From Perognathus longimembris pacificus (taxonomy: Eukaryota; Chordata; Mammalia; Rodentia; Heteromyidae), in contig NC_063172.1 in NCBI RefSeq assembly GCF_023159225.1, forward strand, positions 59,950,828 to 60,014,827: a stretch of 64,000 nt of DNA. Direction: 5' to 3'. Below the pieces are notes generated by a model. That model did not search any database and had not been told where the DNA came from. It was given only the letters and a program-made list of their open reading frames with translations. Shown here one piece after another: positions 1 to 11,572 of the stretch. Made by a program: the position numbers and the translations under genes. Position 1 is the first letter of the stretch. Every line of letters begins with the position of its first letter.

Positions 1-1689
1 TACGAGGGGTTACTCAGACACATACGATCCCCATCAGAAGATGAATATAGACTTCTATGTATTTGAATGCAGTAATAGATCCTGTCTTTCATAACCATCA
101 CCCACTGCTCTTCGCTCACGCAGACGCTAGCCAGTTAGAGGTAGGAGAGCTTCATATTTCACTGCTATCCCATGTGAATTATTAAGCATCACCCCCCCAA
201 CATTAGGTCTTACAACTCTGTGTTCAAAGCAGAAACATCTTTGAAATCTTTCCAAGCATGACTTCATAAATATATAATATACTACACATTAGAACTAACC
301 GTATGGATTTGTATCTGTTACTACGATTTATTTGTATAAAATAGCAATGAGCTTCCCTTCATAACAAATTCCTTTTAATAGTGCTAATCAAAATATTTTA
401 ATGGTTATTAAAACAGCAGCACCTGTTTGACCCAATTATTCCTAACATCATTCCACCAAAAGAAAAAGAGGTGTTTCTTCTATTTTCAAATAAGAGTTCA
501 TAAATTTGCTATGCACATATTTCCAACTCTTAATTTAAAGCGATGGCTATAAGAGCTATAAAAATGATACATTTCTTTCTTTAGAGACAAAACTCAACAA
601 AAAGATGATTTTTACGAAGGCTTAAGAAAATAAATTTTCTATCTTCTTAGGCACAGAAAACTGATTGTTTGCACAACATGGATGCTATTAAATGTAGACT
701 ATTTCAAGAAATGGTGAGTATTGGGAAGATTTAATATATAATATGTATAATCCATATTAATGCACATTGTGTATGGTATACATCTGTATATTGTATATGT
801 ATAGATAACCTATGAACAAAGTGAAATCAGAGATTTAAACCCAGAAATTTGGATCAGGTTTGGCTCCTTTCTTTAGGCTCCATGTCATCAGAGAAGAAAA
901 AAGTTTATATATATATATATGTACATATATCTTTGAAAGAATTTAGATTTTCAACTAACAGCAGATTTCAGACTTCTTATTAAAAATCATGACTTTTCCA
1001 TTCTTCAAAATTACATTGGAAAGGCAGTTCGGATCTATCCAACTTTGTAAATAGATAACTTTCGAAACTGGATACTAACCCTAAAATACTAAAAAAAAAA
1101 AAAAAAAAAATCATTGCCTTCATTTTTTATTGTTTAGCCAAATTTCAGCAAATATTCAGGCTCACAAAGTTGTAAATTTGTGAATTGAGGCTGTAGGACA
1201 TTTATTTGGTTTTCATCAGCATACAAATAGATAATTGCTCTGTTTGGGGGCAGAAACATTTTCTAACTAAAGTACTTTTCCCCTGGAGGGAATCAGAGTG
1301 TCATTTGTTTTTATTTTCAAAATGAAAACAAATGGAACTATAATTCCTGGGGGCAAGAATGACTTCAGTCTATTTCTTTCTCGGCACATTCTCGTGTATT
1401 CATTTTTGGTTAGATGGAATATAGATATAGCTCCTGCTCCTCCCCCACCCCCTCCATAGCTTCCACTGCTACAAAAAACGTATTCACTAGCTGTACAGTA
1501 ATTAACAGCTCTTGACTGGAACACTGCCAGCATGTACAACGTGACACTCTTCCTTTGAACACTAACAAAGTGCATAAGTAATTTATGTTGGATTAAATAT
1601 CCCTAACAGGGACCCTTAAGTAACCCAATCACTTTAAACAGGCTCCACATGCATGCTCCTGAGTAGTGAAAATGTCAGACAGTGATAAC
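1..1689. other. AT-rich noncoding stretch, no gene seen
   Basis: I see no exon, RNA gene or recognisable transposon here. It holds a short alternating AT run near 904-922, a 20-base A run at 1091-1110 and a C-rich run near 1441-1453. The 102-codon minus-strand open frame at 1267-1575 contains a glycine run translated from that C-rich stretch and resembles no family known to me. Confidence 0.6.
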
Positions 1690-1830
1690 CCACTAATAGC
1701 ACAATTCTAACTATATTCCAGCCATTAGCATTTTATGACATCAATCCTCATTAAACCTGGCAAGGAAAAAGATACTAATGTTTCCCAATTTTACAGCCAA
1801 GGTGGAAGAGAAATGGAGAAAATGTAGACA
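1690..1830 (+). repeat. MIR SINE remnant (probable)
   Basis: The order of short blocks fits the MIR core: a 'cattaaacctggcaagg' segment in the place of the usual 'tcacaacaaccctatgagg', then 'cccaattttacagccaagg' in the place of 'ccattttacagatgagg'. It is strongly diverged, as expected for an ancient mammal-wide element. The edges are approximate. Confidence 0.5.
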
Positions 1831-3566
1831 GGTGCTGTCTCCCAAAAAGGATTAACATTTTTTAAAATGTGGTAGCAATTTTCTGTTAGTACCTTTGTTT
1901 GCATTGAAAGAAAGACAACAAAGAGGTAATGGCTACAAGGACCTCCATGGAATCCAGCCAAGAGGGAAAGAAAAGACTGGTATTTCAGCCATTGTGCTCA
2001 CTGCTAAAGCACTGTGCCAACTCATCTTCCAACCCATTATATGAAATTTAATTTAACCTGCTATGCAATTAATTCAGATGTTCAGCCTATTTTTCTCATG
2101 GCAGAATCCCTCACACAATGCCTTATTTAAATATTAATCAGTCCTCTTTCAATTAGGACTAATTTGCTTCACAGGGTTTCTCTCATCTTCTGATTGCAGG
2201 AAAATGGAGGTAACTTGCAACGTTTGAGGATAATTAACATGGTATTTTTATAATACTGATACATCAAATGGGACCTTAATGAACCCCGCTGATTCCATTT
2301 AGTAAAGCATGCCTCAAAGTTATAATCAAGAGGAAAGCCATTGCCATCTGTTTAAAATACTAAGGAGCACAATTTAAACACAAAATGCTTATTTCTCTAA
2401 ACTGTCTATTGTAGAGGTCTGCAAAAGTCACTTTTTCTGTGCAAACTAATTGTACAGTATTTTAATTTGAACCTTTTATTGCATATATACAAAACAGTGA
2501 CATCTTAAGATGCGGGGGCCCTGTTTAATTAAATGTTGACAACCACAGAAATAAGTAATGTTTGTGCATGTTACTTCCTTAAAGTGCACTGCACTGTTGA
2601 TGGTAAATCAATGGTAGTAAGTCATAGCAAGTTGTACATTTCTAACGATTCTAATAATTTACAGCTTTTTGCTTAATATTTGAAGAATTTTTCTTAACAA
2701 AAGCCACTGAAGCTCTATGAAATGGGGGGGAAAAACATAAGCATATGCTGTTCGTTTTCTGCTTCTGACGTCACAAAGTAAACAGGTTAACATTTACACA
2801 TGACCAGTTGTCCACAAACTGTTCCATCTGCTTCCAGGCAGGTTGAAGGTCAATGTTTTAGGCTGTTGTTCTAGAGTTCCTTGGTAACATGGAAGCTACT
2901 GAGGCTATAGGCTCCCAAGTTCATTATCAAGGCACTCACCATGTGCCAATGGTAATAAAACATGATTGATAACAGATTGTCTATTTACAATATTTACTCT
3001 ATGGCCACGAGGATTTCCACTGTTAACTTTTGAAAAGGTAGGTATTACCTGTGTACGTTTAAGAGAAGAATCAAGATTGCTCCAGTTTTGCTTTAGAAAA
3101 CCACTGCACATGCTGGGTCATTATGTCAGAAACATTATAGATCAGAATTCATGGGTATACGAAGGACCAATGGACATCTCCTAGTATTTGGGATGTATTT
3201 ACTATATGTAAAAGAAGAAATTGTTAGGGACACAAAAATAGAAAAGCAATTCTCTAGTTATCCACCCTTGGTGTGGGAGGAATATATTCTACTTAGTGGA
3301 CATCCAATCTCATTTTGTATTTTTTTTTCTGGTTTATTTCCAAGCAAGGCAAATGAACAAGAAAAACAATGTGTGTGGGATAAACAATGATAAACTAGAT
3401 TGGAGAAAAGAGATTAGGTTAAGGCATCATGGAAAATGGAAACCCACTGCCAAACTGGGGCTATTTCATTCATCGCAGTTACTAGCACTATGAAACTTCT
3501 TTTGACTAGAGTAAATACAACTTCAGTGGGCTTTGCTCTTGGCATTGAACACTTCTAGGACAAGCT
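1831..3566. other. Repeat-free noncoding stretch
   Basis: There is no SINE or LINE that I can recognise and no plausible exon. The overlapping short open frames at 2905-3493 on both strands resemble nothing known. A cluster of binding-site-like words at 2766-2791 is listed separately. Absence of repeats would fit a regulatory or conserved block, but I cannot measure conservation. Confidence 0.5.
2766..2791. promoter_or_regulatory. Candidate CRE / forkhead / HNF1-half-site cluster
   Basis: A perfect palindromic cAMP response element (tgacgtca, 2766-2773) is followed 4 bases later by a forkhead core (gtaaaca, 2778-2784) and directly by an HNF1 half-site (ggttaac, 2785-2791). These words are seen in the sequence; binding is inference. 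No TATA box, CpG island or gene start lies nearby, so an enhancer is likelier than a promoter. Chance occurrence is a real alternative. Confidence 0.25.
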
Positions 3567-3581
3567 CGGCACGTTTCTCTT

Positions 3582-3745
3582 GTTTGGTTTTGTTTTTTGC
3601 CAGTCCTGGGGCTTGAACTCAGGGCCTGAGCACTGCCACAGGGCCACTTCCGGCTTTATCTACATATGTGGTGCTGAGGAATTGAACCCAGGGCTTCATG
3701 TATAGGAGACAAGCACGTTACCACTAGGCCATATTCCCAGCACTG
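3582..3745 (-). mobile_element. IDL-Geo SINE, internally shortened, with 15-bp TSD
   Basis: On the minus strand it reads: ID-like left half beginning 'gctgggaatatggcctag', B box 'gggttcaattcctcagc', then the Geo half ending 'caggactgg'-like and an A-rich tail (T-rich here at 3582-3596). The 15-bp direct repeat cggcacgtttctctt at 3567-3581 and 3746-3760 is an exact target-site duplication. About 40 bases are missing from the Geo half, removing its 'gtggcagagtgctagcc' block. Confidence 0.93.
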
Positions 3746-3834
3746 CGGCACGTTTCTCTTCTCACTGCCCACTGTGTTCAGGTAGCACAGACTCAACACA
3801 AGTCAAACACTGGTGGATTTTAATGAGAATCACG

Positions 3835-4070
3835 TGATCATCCTGCAATGAATCTACTGAGTACACACTATGGTCCTAGTGCTAGCTGTCTAATCACAGA
3901 TCATAAATTAGGGGACACGAAGCTGAGGCATGATCCTGCTTTCAGGAATCTTCTGTTATAATGAGGAGAGACAGGTGATTCAAAAGCTAACAAATAAGTT
4001 GGGTACCTTCCAATCATAAAGATTCAGAAAGAATACAAAGTCAGGCATGAGGAGAGGAATTGAGGGGGCA
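3835..4070 (+). repeat. L2 LINE 3'-end remnant
   Basis: The run 'ctgagtacacactatggtcctagtgctagctg' region (3858-3890) parallels the L2 'tactatgtgccaggcactgtgctag' block. Further on, 'catgatcctgctttcagg' and 'gagagacagg' match the usual 'tccctgccctcaggagctta' and 'gggagacagac' blocks. The copy is diverged and its edges are approximate. Confidence 0.6.
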
Positions 4071-4321
4071 TGTTTTAAATTGGGCAATCAAAGCAGACCT
4101 CAGAAAATGTGACCTAAGCTATGACATGACTGACTGGCAATTATCCAGTCTAAAGGAAAACTCTGCCAATCTTAGGTTGTCTGCAACCAGGTTGGATAGA
4201 GCAAGCATAGCCAATGTGGGAATCACTACAACTAAATAATCAACTAGAAAAAAATACTACATGAAACTGGAGACATGGCCAAGAGCTGAACAATGAGCAG
4301 GCCTAACTTCATAAAAAGAAA

Positions 4322-4558
4322 CCAGGCCAGTGGCTCACATCTGTAATACTAGCCACCTGAGAGGTTGAGATCTAAGGATTGCCATTCCATTTGAAGGCAG
4401 CTGGGGCAAGAATTAGTCCCTTGGACTCTTATCCCCAATTAACTACCAAAAATAAATAAATAAAAGGACATGGAACTGTGGCTCAAATGGTAGAGTGCTA
4501 GACTTGAGCAAAAAGCTCAGGGGCAATGCACAGGCCTTGTATTCAAGCCTCAGGACCA

Positions 4559-4560
<2 letters not shown>
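4322..4560 (+). mobile_element. 7SL-like + Geo dimeric SINE
   Basis: The left half ('ggctcacatctgtaatac', 'gaggttgagatct') is Alu/B1-like and so derived from 7SL RNA. An A-rich linker with an 'aaataaataaataaa' run follows. The right half ('actgtggctcaaatggtaga', 'gagcaaaaagctcagggg', 'caagcctcaggaccagc') is the Geo monomer. The tail runs straight into the AG repeat, which probably grew from it. Confidence 0.85.

Positions 4561-4629
<69 letters not shown>
4561..4629. repeat. (AG)n microsatellite
   Basis: An uninterrupted AG dinucleotide run of about 69 bases, in the tail position of the preceding SINE. It yields artificial open frames coding Arg-Glu or Ser-Leu repeats on the two strands, which are not genes. 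Confidence 0.98.
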
Positions 4630-4631
<2 letters not shown>

Positions 4632-5279
4632 AGATTTTTTTTGTCTCCAAAGTTTACTGGGAAGGAACCAAGGGTTAGATATGAACGGGTGACCTCATCT
4701 GATTTTCTATGTACAGAAGGGGCAGTAGAGGAATACAGAAAGAAGAAAACCAAAACTAGTTAGGAAGAATCTGCAGAAAGCCAGTAAGCTATACTCATGA
4801 CTTGTCTAGACTGGGGCTACCAGATACTAGAGATGTAGAAAGTACAGGTATGGATATGAAGGGAGAAGAAAGACGTCAATGGCGACTTTGAAGATGTTGC
4901 CTCGAGTAACTGAATGCCTCTTCCTGCAATGGGAGCATAATAGTTTACAGCAAAAACAAATCTAGAATTCTTTTAATATCTCTAAGCCTCCAAGTGCAGC
5001 TGAGACAGTACAATCATAACTCTTAAAATACTTCTCGGTGCCATTTAATATTCTATCAATACTTGTTATCACATTCATGTACTTTAAATAATCTTAGTGT
5101 CTATTTACTACTGTTAGTCACTCCATAAACAATATTCCTTCCAAATCTGGTGATGATCACTTTCTTGAAGTTTCGCTACCATGCATGCAGTAGGAGCCTG
5201 GGAACCCTTCCTTAGGGCAAGGCCTCCATGCCTGGGTTTTCCTATGTCTACCTCTCTAAGTAGTGCTTGCACTGTTCTT
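4630..5279. other. Noncoding stretch, nothing recognised
   Basis: No SINE, LINE or exon was recognised between the AG repeat and the MIR-like remnant that follows. Confidence 0.5.
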
Positions 5280-5440
5280 CATAACAGTGAAGGCCGGTGC
5301 TTATGACTAACTACTGAGTGACAGGCCCAGGCTTCACTGGAGTACTGCGCAATTTTCTTTAAAGCTCACCAGACTCTGTGATACAAATATAATTCCATTA
5401 TATACTGAGAAGTCTGAGAGTTATGAAGCCTGGACATCTC
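5280..5440 (+). repeat. Possible MIR remnant
   Basis: The order 'ctactgagtgacaggcccagg', 'tttaaagctcacc' and 'aattccattatatactgaga' loosely follows the MIR sequence (size-class block, 'tttaatcctcac', 'cccattttacagatgaga'). Divergence is high, so the call is tentative. Confidence 0.35.
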
Positions 5441-5694
5441 TACTAAAAAGCCCCTCCTGAGGGCCAATGTTGGCCAGACTCTTTCTCCTTAAGTTCTTCG
5501 AGCATCTCTGCTATTAAGAATCCTAAGAGGACTTAAAATATGGTCCCAGGAATCCTTGACATTCCTTCTATGGGATCCTTAGGGCAAGGATTACGTGAGA
5601 CTCATCTTTTGCTGCCAGGCTGGTGTCCCTAACATACACCAGGGTAGTCTGTCACCATGCTTGCTGGAGAGAGGCGGCTGAACAGCTGGAGTTC

Positions 5695-5815
5695 CGGTTT
5701 GGGATAATGAAAAGCTGCTGAAGTTGGATGATAGTGATGGTCACACAAAAGTACTTGAAGCCACTGAGATGGTTCAAGGGGTAAGTTTTTTGTGCATTTA
5801 CCACAACTCAAGCTT
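5695..5815 (+). repeat. Ancient L1 (L1M-type) 3'-end remnant
   Basis: The blocks 'gggataatgaaaagctgctg', 'gatagtgatggtcacacaa', 'gccactgagatggttcaagg' and 'catttaccacaactcaagct' follow in order the widely shared 3' end of old mammalian L1 elements ('gtggtgatggttgcacaa', 'ccactgaattgtacac', 'tatacctcaataaagct'). It is a noncoding remnant with no ORF2 portion attached. Confidence 0.6.
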
Positions 5816-6974
5816 TTGTGAAGATCTATGCTTAGTGACCACTATTCCAAGAAAGGAGAAGTCATTCCAGACCTGCAGGTAAATGTCTGGTAAACTTCAG
5901 ACTAGGAGACTCTCACAGAGAAAATAGGTCCTATGGAATTAGAAGTAGTCATAGTTATATGTCCACTATCTCCATCTTGTCATTAGAAGAAATCGATATA
6001 CAAAAGAGGCAACATCGGAATGTATATAAAAATTGTGTTCAAAGTAGACTAGTCTCTTGAATGACCTACTGTATAGAATGTACTTTGTGGAAGCAGGGAG
6101 CACAGGCTAGGGTTTGTGCTAGGCTGTCTACATTAGCATAAATTTCTCTAGCAGTTTGTTAGCTGTTCCTGCCTTTTTATACAAAAGCCTTTGGAATGCT
6201 CAGGGAAGCACATTGAAAGAAAATGTACCCTAACAAAAATCTGAAAGTAGGCAAGGCTTGTATTTAGACCATCCATAAAGGGGCCATGCAAGACTGCAGC
6301 CCCACTCTGCATGACGGGACTAGGTTCTTGCTAACCCTTTCAGCAAAGCGCAGAAGTTCTTCAAGCTCATCCCTCCAATTACTTATCCCTCACAACCGAG
6401 GAGATTGTATCAGTCTCACAGTTTAAAGACAGAACGGCTGCCAACAGGCCAAAACGATCATTAATAAGTTAGCTGTTACCAGATAAGATTGAAATCTATG
6501 CCAGTGCTATTTTAAAGTAATCTCTACTCTAATTACTACACCAGCTGCTGCCAAAAACTCAAACTCTTGACGCAGGAGGCCAGGTTATGGGTACACTTGC
6601 AAACACCTGGATACACAGCTGATGTGTGTGCCCTTCCCTGTCCACACCCTCAGCTTCCAGGAAGAGAAATACACAATAACTAAACTGTATTGCAAGTGAA
6701 GCTGTACTGTACAGTGTCCCAATTTAGTTTAAGAACCAAAACTTAGTGGTTTGGTACCAGCTATCTGATGCTCACCAAAGAGGACAGGCCTGCTGTTGGG
6801 CACAGGTGGTGAGAAAGAGAACTGAGGAGTTCCTTTCGTTTACCTTCATCCATTCTCCCTCTAGACTGCTAGAGAAAGAGAAGAAAGCTAGAAGAAAAAG
6901 GAATAAAACTCCAACTTCACCAAGCTTACTCAGCTTTCACAAACATGTCATGTCCTGTGCACAGGGCTTCCAGG
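5816..6974. other. Noncoding stretch, nothing recognised
   Basis: No repeat or exon recognised. The 83-codon plus-strand frame at 6746-6997 has no familiar motif, and its end overlaps the MIR remnant, so it is not supported as coding. Confidence 0.5.
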
Positions 6975-7130
6975 AGAGTTATTTATCTTCCCAGTGACTC
7001 TGGGGTGGGAGCCATCATAATTCCCACTTGGTAGATGAGTAGATTTAGACACAAGGAAATTAAGAAGCAGTCAAGGTCTCATCAAAGGAAAACGGCAGAG
7101 CAAGGTGACAAGAATCCCATGAGGAGGCTT
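6975..7130 (+). repeat. MIR SINE remnant
   Basis: The run from 'ctctggggtgggagccatca' through 'aattcccacttggtagatga', 'gacacaaggaaattaagaag', 'caaggtctcatc' and 'ggcagagcaagg' follows the MIR order (ccctatgagg, cccattttacagatgagg, gaggcacagagaggttaag, caaggtcacac, ggcagagc). Confidence 0.7.
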
Positions 7131-8214
7131 GGCTCCCCCACAAGTCCCAAGGTAGATCTATAGCAGGCAGAAGCGAAGCCTGGCAGGTCTTCCCTTGCAC
7201 CGGACCCTCCAGTCACCTGAACCCAACACCAACACATTTTCACAGAATGCTGCAACAGTCTCCCCTAACCCACTCTACTATTGAATAATTAAACACTTGC
7301 CCAACTAGATCTTTGTTGGAAACAAACAACTGTGCTTAAACTATCCAAGTAAAGACATACAGACATCCCCTAATCCCATGTCTCTGTCCATGGCCTCAGT
7401 TGCCTGTATCAACCACGGTCTGAAAATTTAAATGAAAAAAATTCCAGAAATAAATACATGCATGTTAAATAATCTCTTTTTGTAGGGTACTATAACTATT
7501 CTGTTTGAGTATTACTTCTGTTAATCTCTTACTGTGTCTGACTTTTAAATTAAACTTTGCCATAGGTATGTATTCAAAGGAAAAACATATATAGAGTTTA
7601 CTACTATACCCATGGTTTCAAACATCCATCAGGGATCTTTGAATATATTCCCTGTGGATAAAGGGAGACTCTCATTCAGAAACAAAACAAAAACATATTC
7701 CTCCTATACGCTCTGGGACATTCACTGTGGACACAGTTTTGTGTGTCCTACATTTCAGAATATTCATTCAACACACAGCTCTACTCAAAAACATTACAGA
7801 ATATTGTCTACCTCTTGTCCCCTGTCCATTCCCTCTTCTTCTGTTACTGTAGAAACTAACTAGTTAGATTGTTCACAAAAATGTAAGTCCATATACTCAA
7901 CCTAATAAAGGAACCTATTTCTATTGCTAAGCAACATATACATGTTTGTAAATGGAAACCCTAAAAGCTATGCATTTCATAGCTGACATACAAGGTCTTC
8001 TCAGAGCCTACAAATAGCCTGCTATGTTTCTATCACTTACTCATTTACTCAGCAAATATTGGATGAAAAGTAAAGTGTGTGCAAGTACTAGTTACTGAAG
8101 CTAGAAAACGTAAAATGGCATGACAAAGTCTTCTTGTTTGTTTATATTTAAGATCAGGGATAAGATGACAGCATGTGAATGACAAGTAATCCTAACAGTA
8201 ATAATGGTGAAAAT
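7131..8214. other. Noncoding stretch, weak L2-like block only
   Basis: Mostly unrecognised AT-rich sequence. At about 8036-8105, 'cttactcatttactcagc' plus 'aaatattggatg' and 'gtgtgtgcaagtactagtta' weakly recall the L2 'cattcattcaacaaatattt ... gtgccaggcactgtgc' block. The 83-codon frame at 7612-7863 has no recognisable motif. Confidence 0.4.
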
Positions 8215-8335
8215 TATGCTGAGCCAAACCAGGAAGCTGAATGTAGAGGGTTTCTTGTCTGCAGCAGGAATTAGTCCAACAGTTTTACATCTATGAATCC
8301 ATTCAGGCCCTGTAACCACACTATGAGGCTGTGTT
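8215..8335 (+). repeat. MIR SINE remnant (probable)
   Basis: 'acagttttacatctatgaat' followed by 'tgtaaccacactatgaggct' matches the MIR block 'tttacatgcattatctcatt ... acaaccctatgaggt'. The remnant is truncated on the right, where an older LTR-like repeat begins. Confidence 0.55.
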
Positions 8336-8349
8336 ATATTTGGTTCTTC

Positions 8350-8690
8350 CGTTTCCCCAAAAGGCCCACATGTTCAAGGCTCCGTCCTCAGTGTGACATT
8401 ATTGGGAGATGATAGAAACTAAGTGGTGGAGCCTAGTGGGAAGTCTTCAAGCCATTGGGGACATGACCTCAAAAGGTACTATGGGACTCCATCCTCTTGC
8501 TCTTATGCTTTTCAGACATAAAGGAAGCAATGTTGCTCTATCACACATTCCTACCATGACGTGCTTCCTTGACACAGACCCAAAGTGACAGGGCCAGTTG
8601 ATAATGAACTACAAGTTCCAAGAACTTTGCTGTTTGTAAGCTAATCATCTCAGGTATTTGCTAATTTGTTAATATGACAAGCTCTGGTGG
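8350..8690 (+). repeat. Ancient interspersed repeat, LTR-like
   Basis: The series 'tgttcaaggctccgtcctca', 'gtggagcctagtgggaagtc', 'cattggggacatgacctc', 'gacccaaagtgacagggcca' and 'catctcaggtatttg' recalls a family of old mammalian repeats with MaLR-like solo-LTR wording ('ggtggggcctagtggga', 'atctcaggtatttgtcac'). No internal retroviral coding sequence is attached. The family name is uncertain; a nonautonomous DNA transposon is an alternative. Confidence 0.45.
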
Positions 8691-9838
8691 TTATGATTTT
8701 ACTTACTTCACAGAGGAAAAAGTGGCCCAGAAAGCCAAAAATTCAGGCCACTGTTCATGGCCACAGTGAGCAAGTCCATGTGGCCATATGGGTCCCTAAT
8801 CCAGTCTGGCTAGTTCCTGGCTTGAGTCTTTGCATCTATCAAGCAGGGATTATTGTACAATAAATAACAGTTGAATTTAGATTGTTCTGAATGCTCAGGG
8901 AAAGAAACTCAGGTCCAACTTAAGTTGATGGAAGAGAGTACTTAGAAAGCTTCTACAAAGAGATGTCTTTAAGTAAAGTTTTAAGTATAAATAAGAGCAG
9001 TTATGTGAAAAGAATGCAGTACGGCAGTTCCAGATGGAAATTCATAACTGAAGTCATTGAGAGCAGAATCAGCTGATGCTCTTGGAAACTACAATTTGTC
9101 AAAGATGGATTGGTGGTTGCGCTGCAAGGGATAAAGAGTAGCCCAAACAGCAAATCCTCTTACCCAGGCACACACCCTCCATTTTCTCAGTGAGCGGGAA
9201 CATCTATCTCCATCACCTCTCATTCTGCATTCTTTAGAAAATTGCCCCATGTAATAGTTTAATCATTTCATGACTTTATTGGTCTCACTGGGGACTAAAA
9301 CTTTTAGAAACTTTAAAAATAGTTAGTATGCCAAACCTTCCATGCAGTAGTTCATCCAGCAATTCTATTCTAAATTGGCAGTGAAATCATAATTCAGTCA
9401 ATCAATAAAACTAATTCATGTTAGTTAACTTATCCTCTTTTACAGTATTTATCAGATAAATTTGTTTTGTTCATCATTGGTCTTAGGACTGGTATAACGT
9501 ATAGTTTATTCTTCTTAAGTCTGTAGTGGGTAAGAGAAAGAGATGAAAAATGCCTAATATTGTTGCTATTGATAGGGCTGGTGTTGAATTGACCGCTTGG
9601 CCAAACCCAGTAAGACAGATCCCATGTATTCTCTTTTATACACGAGCTTCTTAGATGTAAAGCTTTTCTGTGGAATGTTTTCCTGCCAGTGACATCAATT
9701 AAATCCTGAAGTGTCCACTCTGAATTGTCTGGTATTTTTTGTGTGTACTTGTTTTAAGTATGCACCAATTATAATAGTAATCTTGGCAGTTTAACTGAAG
9801 CCTTTAAAATACTTAATTTCAGAGATTGGTGGAAGAGA
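8691..9838. other. Noncoding stretch, nothing firm
   Basis: No exon or clear repeat. A faint MIR-like phrase ('ttacttcacagaggaaaaag') sits at about 8702-8722 and may belong to the remnant before 8335. Confidence 0.45.
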
Positions 9839-9909
9839 GTTTGTGGGTATAACTCAGTGGTACAACATAGTCTAGAATGTGCATTTCCTAGGGTTTAGTA
9901 CCCATCAGA
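9839..9909 (+). mobile_element. ID-type SINE monomer, old
   Basis: 'tgggtataactcagtggtac' is the A-box region of a tRNA-Ala/ID-like SINE, and 'tagggtttagtacccatcag' the decayed B-box end. An A-rich tail follows (ggaaagaaaacaaac). It is diverged from the ID half of IDL-Geo and probably predates it. Confidence 0.6.
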
Positions 9910-11029
9910 GGAAAGAAAACAAACTTAAAATCCATTCTGTCATAATACTCAGTTTATCATCTTGCTTTAAAGAAAGGGAATTGTTCAAGTGCCTTTCACA
10001 GTATGTAACTGCTATAAATAAAGTTCACTTGTGAGTTACTAAACTTCATGTGAATGAAATAAATATCTGTTCAAATCCATTAAGGCAGACGACTATGAAA
10101 TATCAATCACAAGGCAAGCTTTGGTTTTATTTGTATTGTTTATGACAATCAAAAATTTTAAATATTCTATGTTTGTGCCACGTCCTCCCTTTGCTTTAGC
10201 TGAGCTTTGAACATTTTCCTCACATTCCATTTGAATTTTGGAAGTAAGGGTATCATTTCTCAACAAGAAGAAAAATAGCCATATCAGAGAGATTACAGGG
10301 CTTATTTTCCCTTCTTTAGATAAGGCATAGACACAATGTCCTTAATTAGGGTTCTCATTGGCACCCAAATGATGGTATTAGAATGTTAAGGCTGGGAGAA
10401 ACCCTTGGTTTGATCAGCTCCAGTCTCTGCCTGTTAAAACAGGCAGAAAATCTTCCTCCAAAAGAGGAAGCCATTTGTTATCTCCCAAGCGCCTTCATTA
10501 GCAGCCTCCCCACCCCCACCCCCTGTGACAGAATGGTAGATTCTCTGGCCACTTACTTTAGTAAGCAATTTGGACTTCTGGTTTTTAAACTTTTTGGTAG
10601 TTTCCACTTTGAGACAATAACAAGTTGACTGGTAAGGCAATAAAAAAGAAAATCTTACCCCCTATTGCCCTGAGATCCTGGATCTACTAGATGAAATGTG
10701 ATCACTGAGAAGCAATCTCTAGGCTGCTCCTCCCTAGCTTCCAGCTCCAGGCAAAGGCTTTTAGATTCTCTAGGAATTTGTTTTGTTAGTCCATGGAAAG
10801 ACAGTTAGGCTAAATAACCCCTGACCTTTCTTCCCAGCCTTTAGAATTAAAACAGTATTCTCCAAATACACTGAAGGCACTTAAGAAATGCCTTACTGGG
10901 GTAATCCTACATCATGTCAATTCACATCAGCCATTTGTTAGTGGGATTTAGCTTTAAAAAAAAAGTATGGGCAAGGTGGATTAAGCAAAGAATGTCAAAC
11001 TCAACCAACCTTAATCAAATGAACTTGAT
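9910..11029. other. Noncoding stretch with possible L3/CR1-like fragment
   Basis: At 10381-10440, 'gaatgttaaggctgggagaa' then 'gatcagctccagtctctgcc' recalls the L3/CR1-like phrase 'tagagctggaagggacct ... tcatctagtccaacccc'. Similar faint fragments lie at 19040-19090 and 20870-20925. Nothing coding is supported; the 81-codon frame at 10383-10628 overlaps this remnant. Confidence 0.35.
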
Positions 11030-11572
11030 ATGAAATCAACTGCAAGTGCATTGTTTGTGTACCTGGTAGGAATGAAAAGAATAATTATCAAATATTTTCC
11101 CAATTATCTTCTAATGAGTCTAAAAGACTATTCCTGTAATAGAAGACTATTGCATTGCAATAGTTCTAACATTTCTGTTCTGAAAATAAGCCCCAGATCT
11201 AGGATTAAGGGCTCATTTTTTTTCCTTGTATACTATTTCTTTTTAGTTTTCATTAATATTTCCCTCTTTAAAAAAATCTGTATGCTTTCATTATCTTGCC
11301 TACAGGATAATGGACTTCCATTGTTTGCTCTTTTCTTCTCTTTTCTCATTTCTTCCATCATGATTCTAACTACTTCATTCTGGCATTCCATTAATTTCCC
11401 CATTAGGCTAAACATGGAGAATCTAAAATATTTCTATAAATTGTCAAATGTGGTTTTGTTGTTTCTTTTCTTCTTTCATTCAGAAAAAATAATCAGCAGG
11501 AAGATGAGAAGCCTTTATGTATTTAAATCTGAATTTGAGTGGAGGAAAACTAATGTAAACACGACTTTTTAA
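11030..11572 (+). other. Longest open frame (180 codons), unlikely to be a gene
   Basis: The predicted protein is very rich in Phe, Leu, Ile and Ser, with hydrophobic stretches around residues 62-80 and 98-118. It resembles no family known to me. The DNA is T-rich on this strand, which depletes stop codons and explains the length. The start context (gatATGa) is ordinary, and there is no upstream promoter or downstream AATAAA in a convincing place. I treat it as chance. Confidence 0.2.

Noticed and set aside
4495..4753. Open frames on both strands coding Arg-Glu and Ser-Leu repeats
   Set aside because: They are translations of the (AG)n microsatellite and its flanking SINE, not genes.
5705..5750. 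C/D-box snoRNA-like words (gatgatagtgatgg ... actgag)
   Set aside because: The same words belong to the 3' end of an ancient L1 remnant, and no terminal stem pairs around them.
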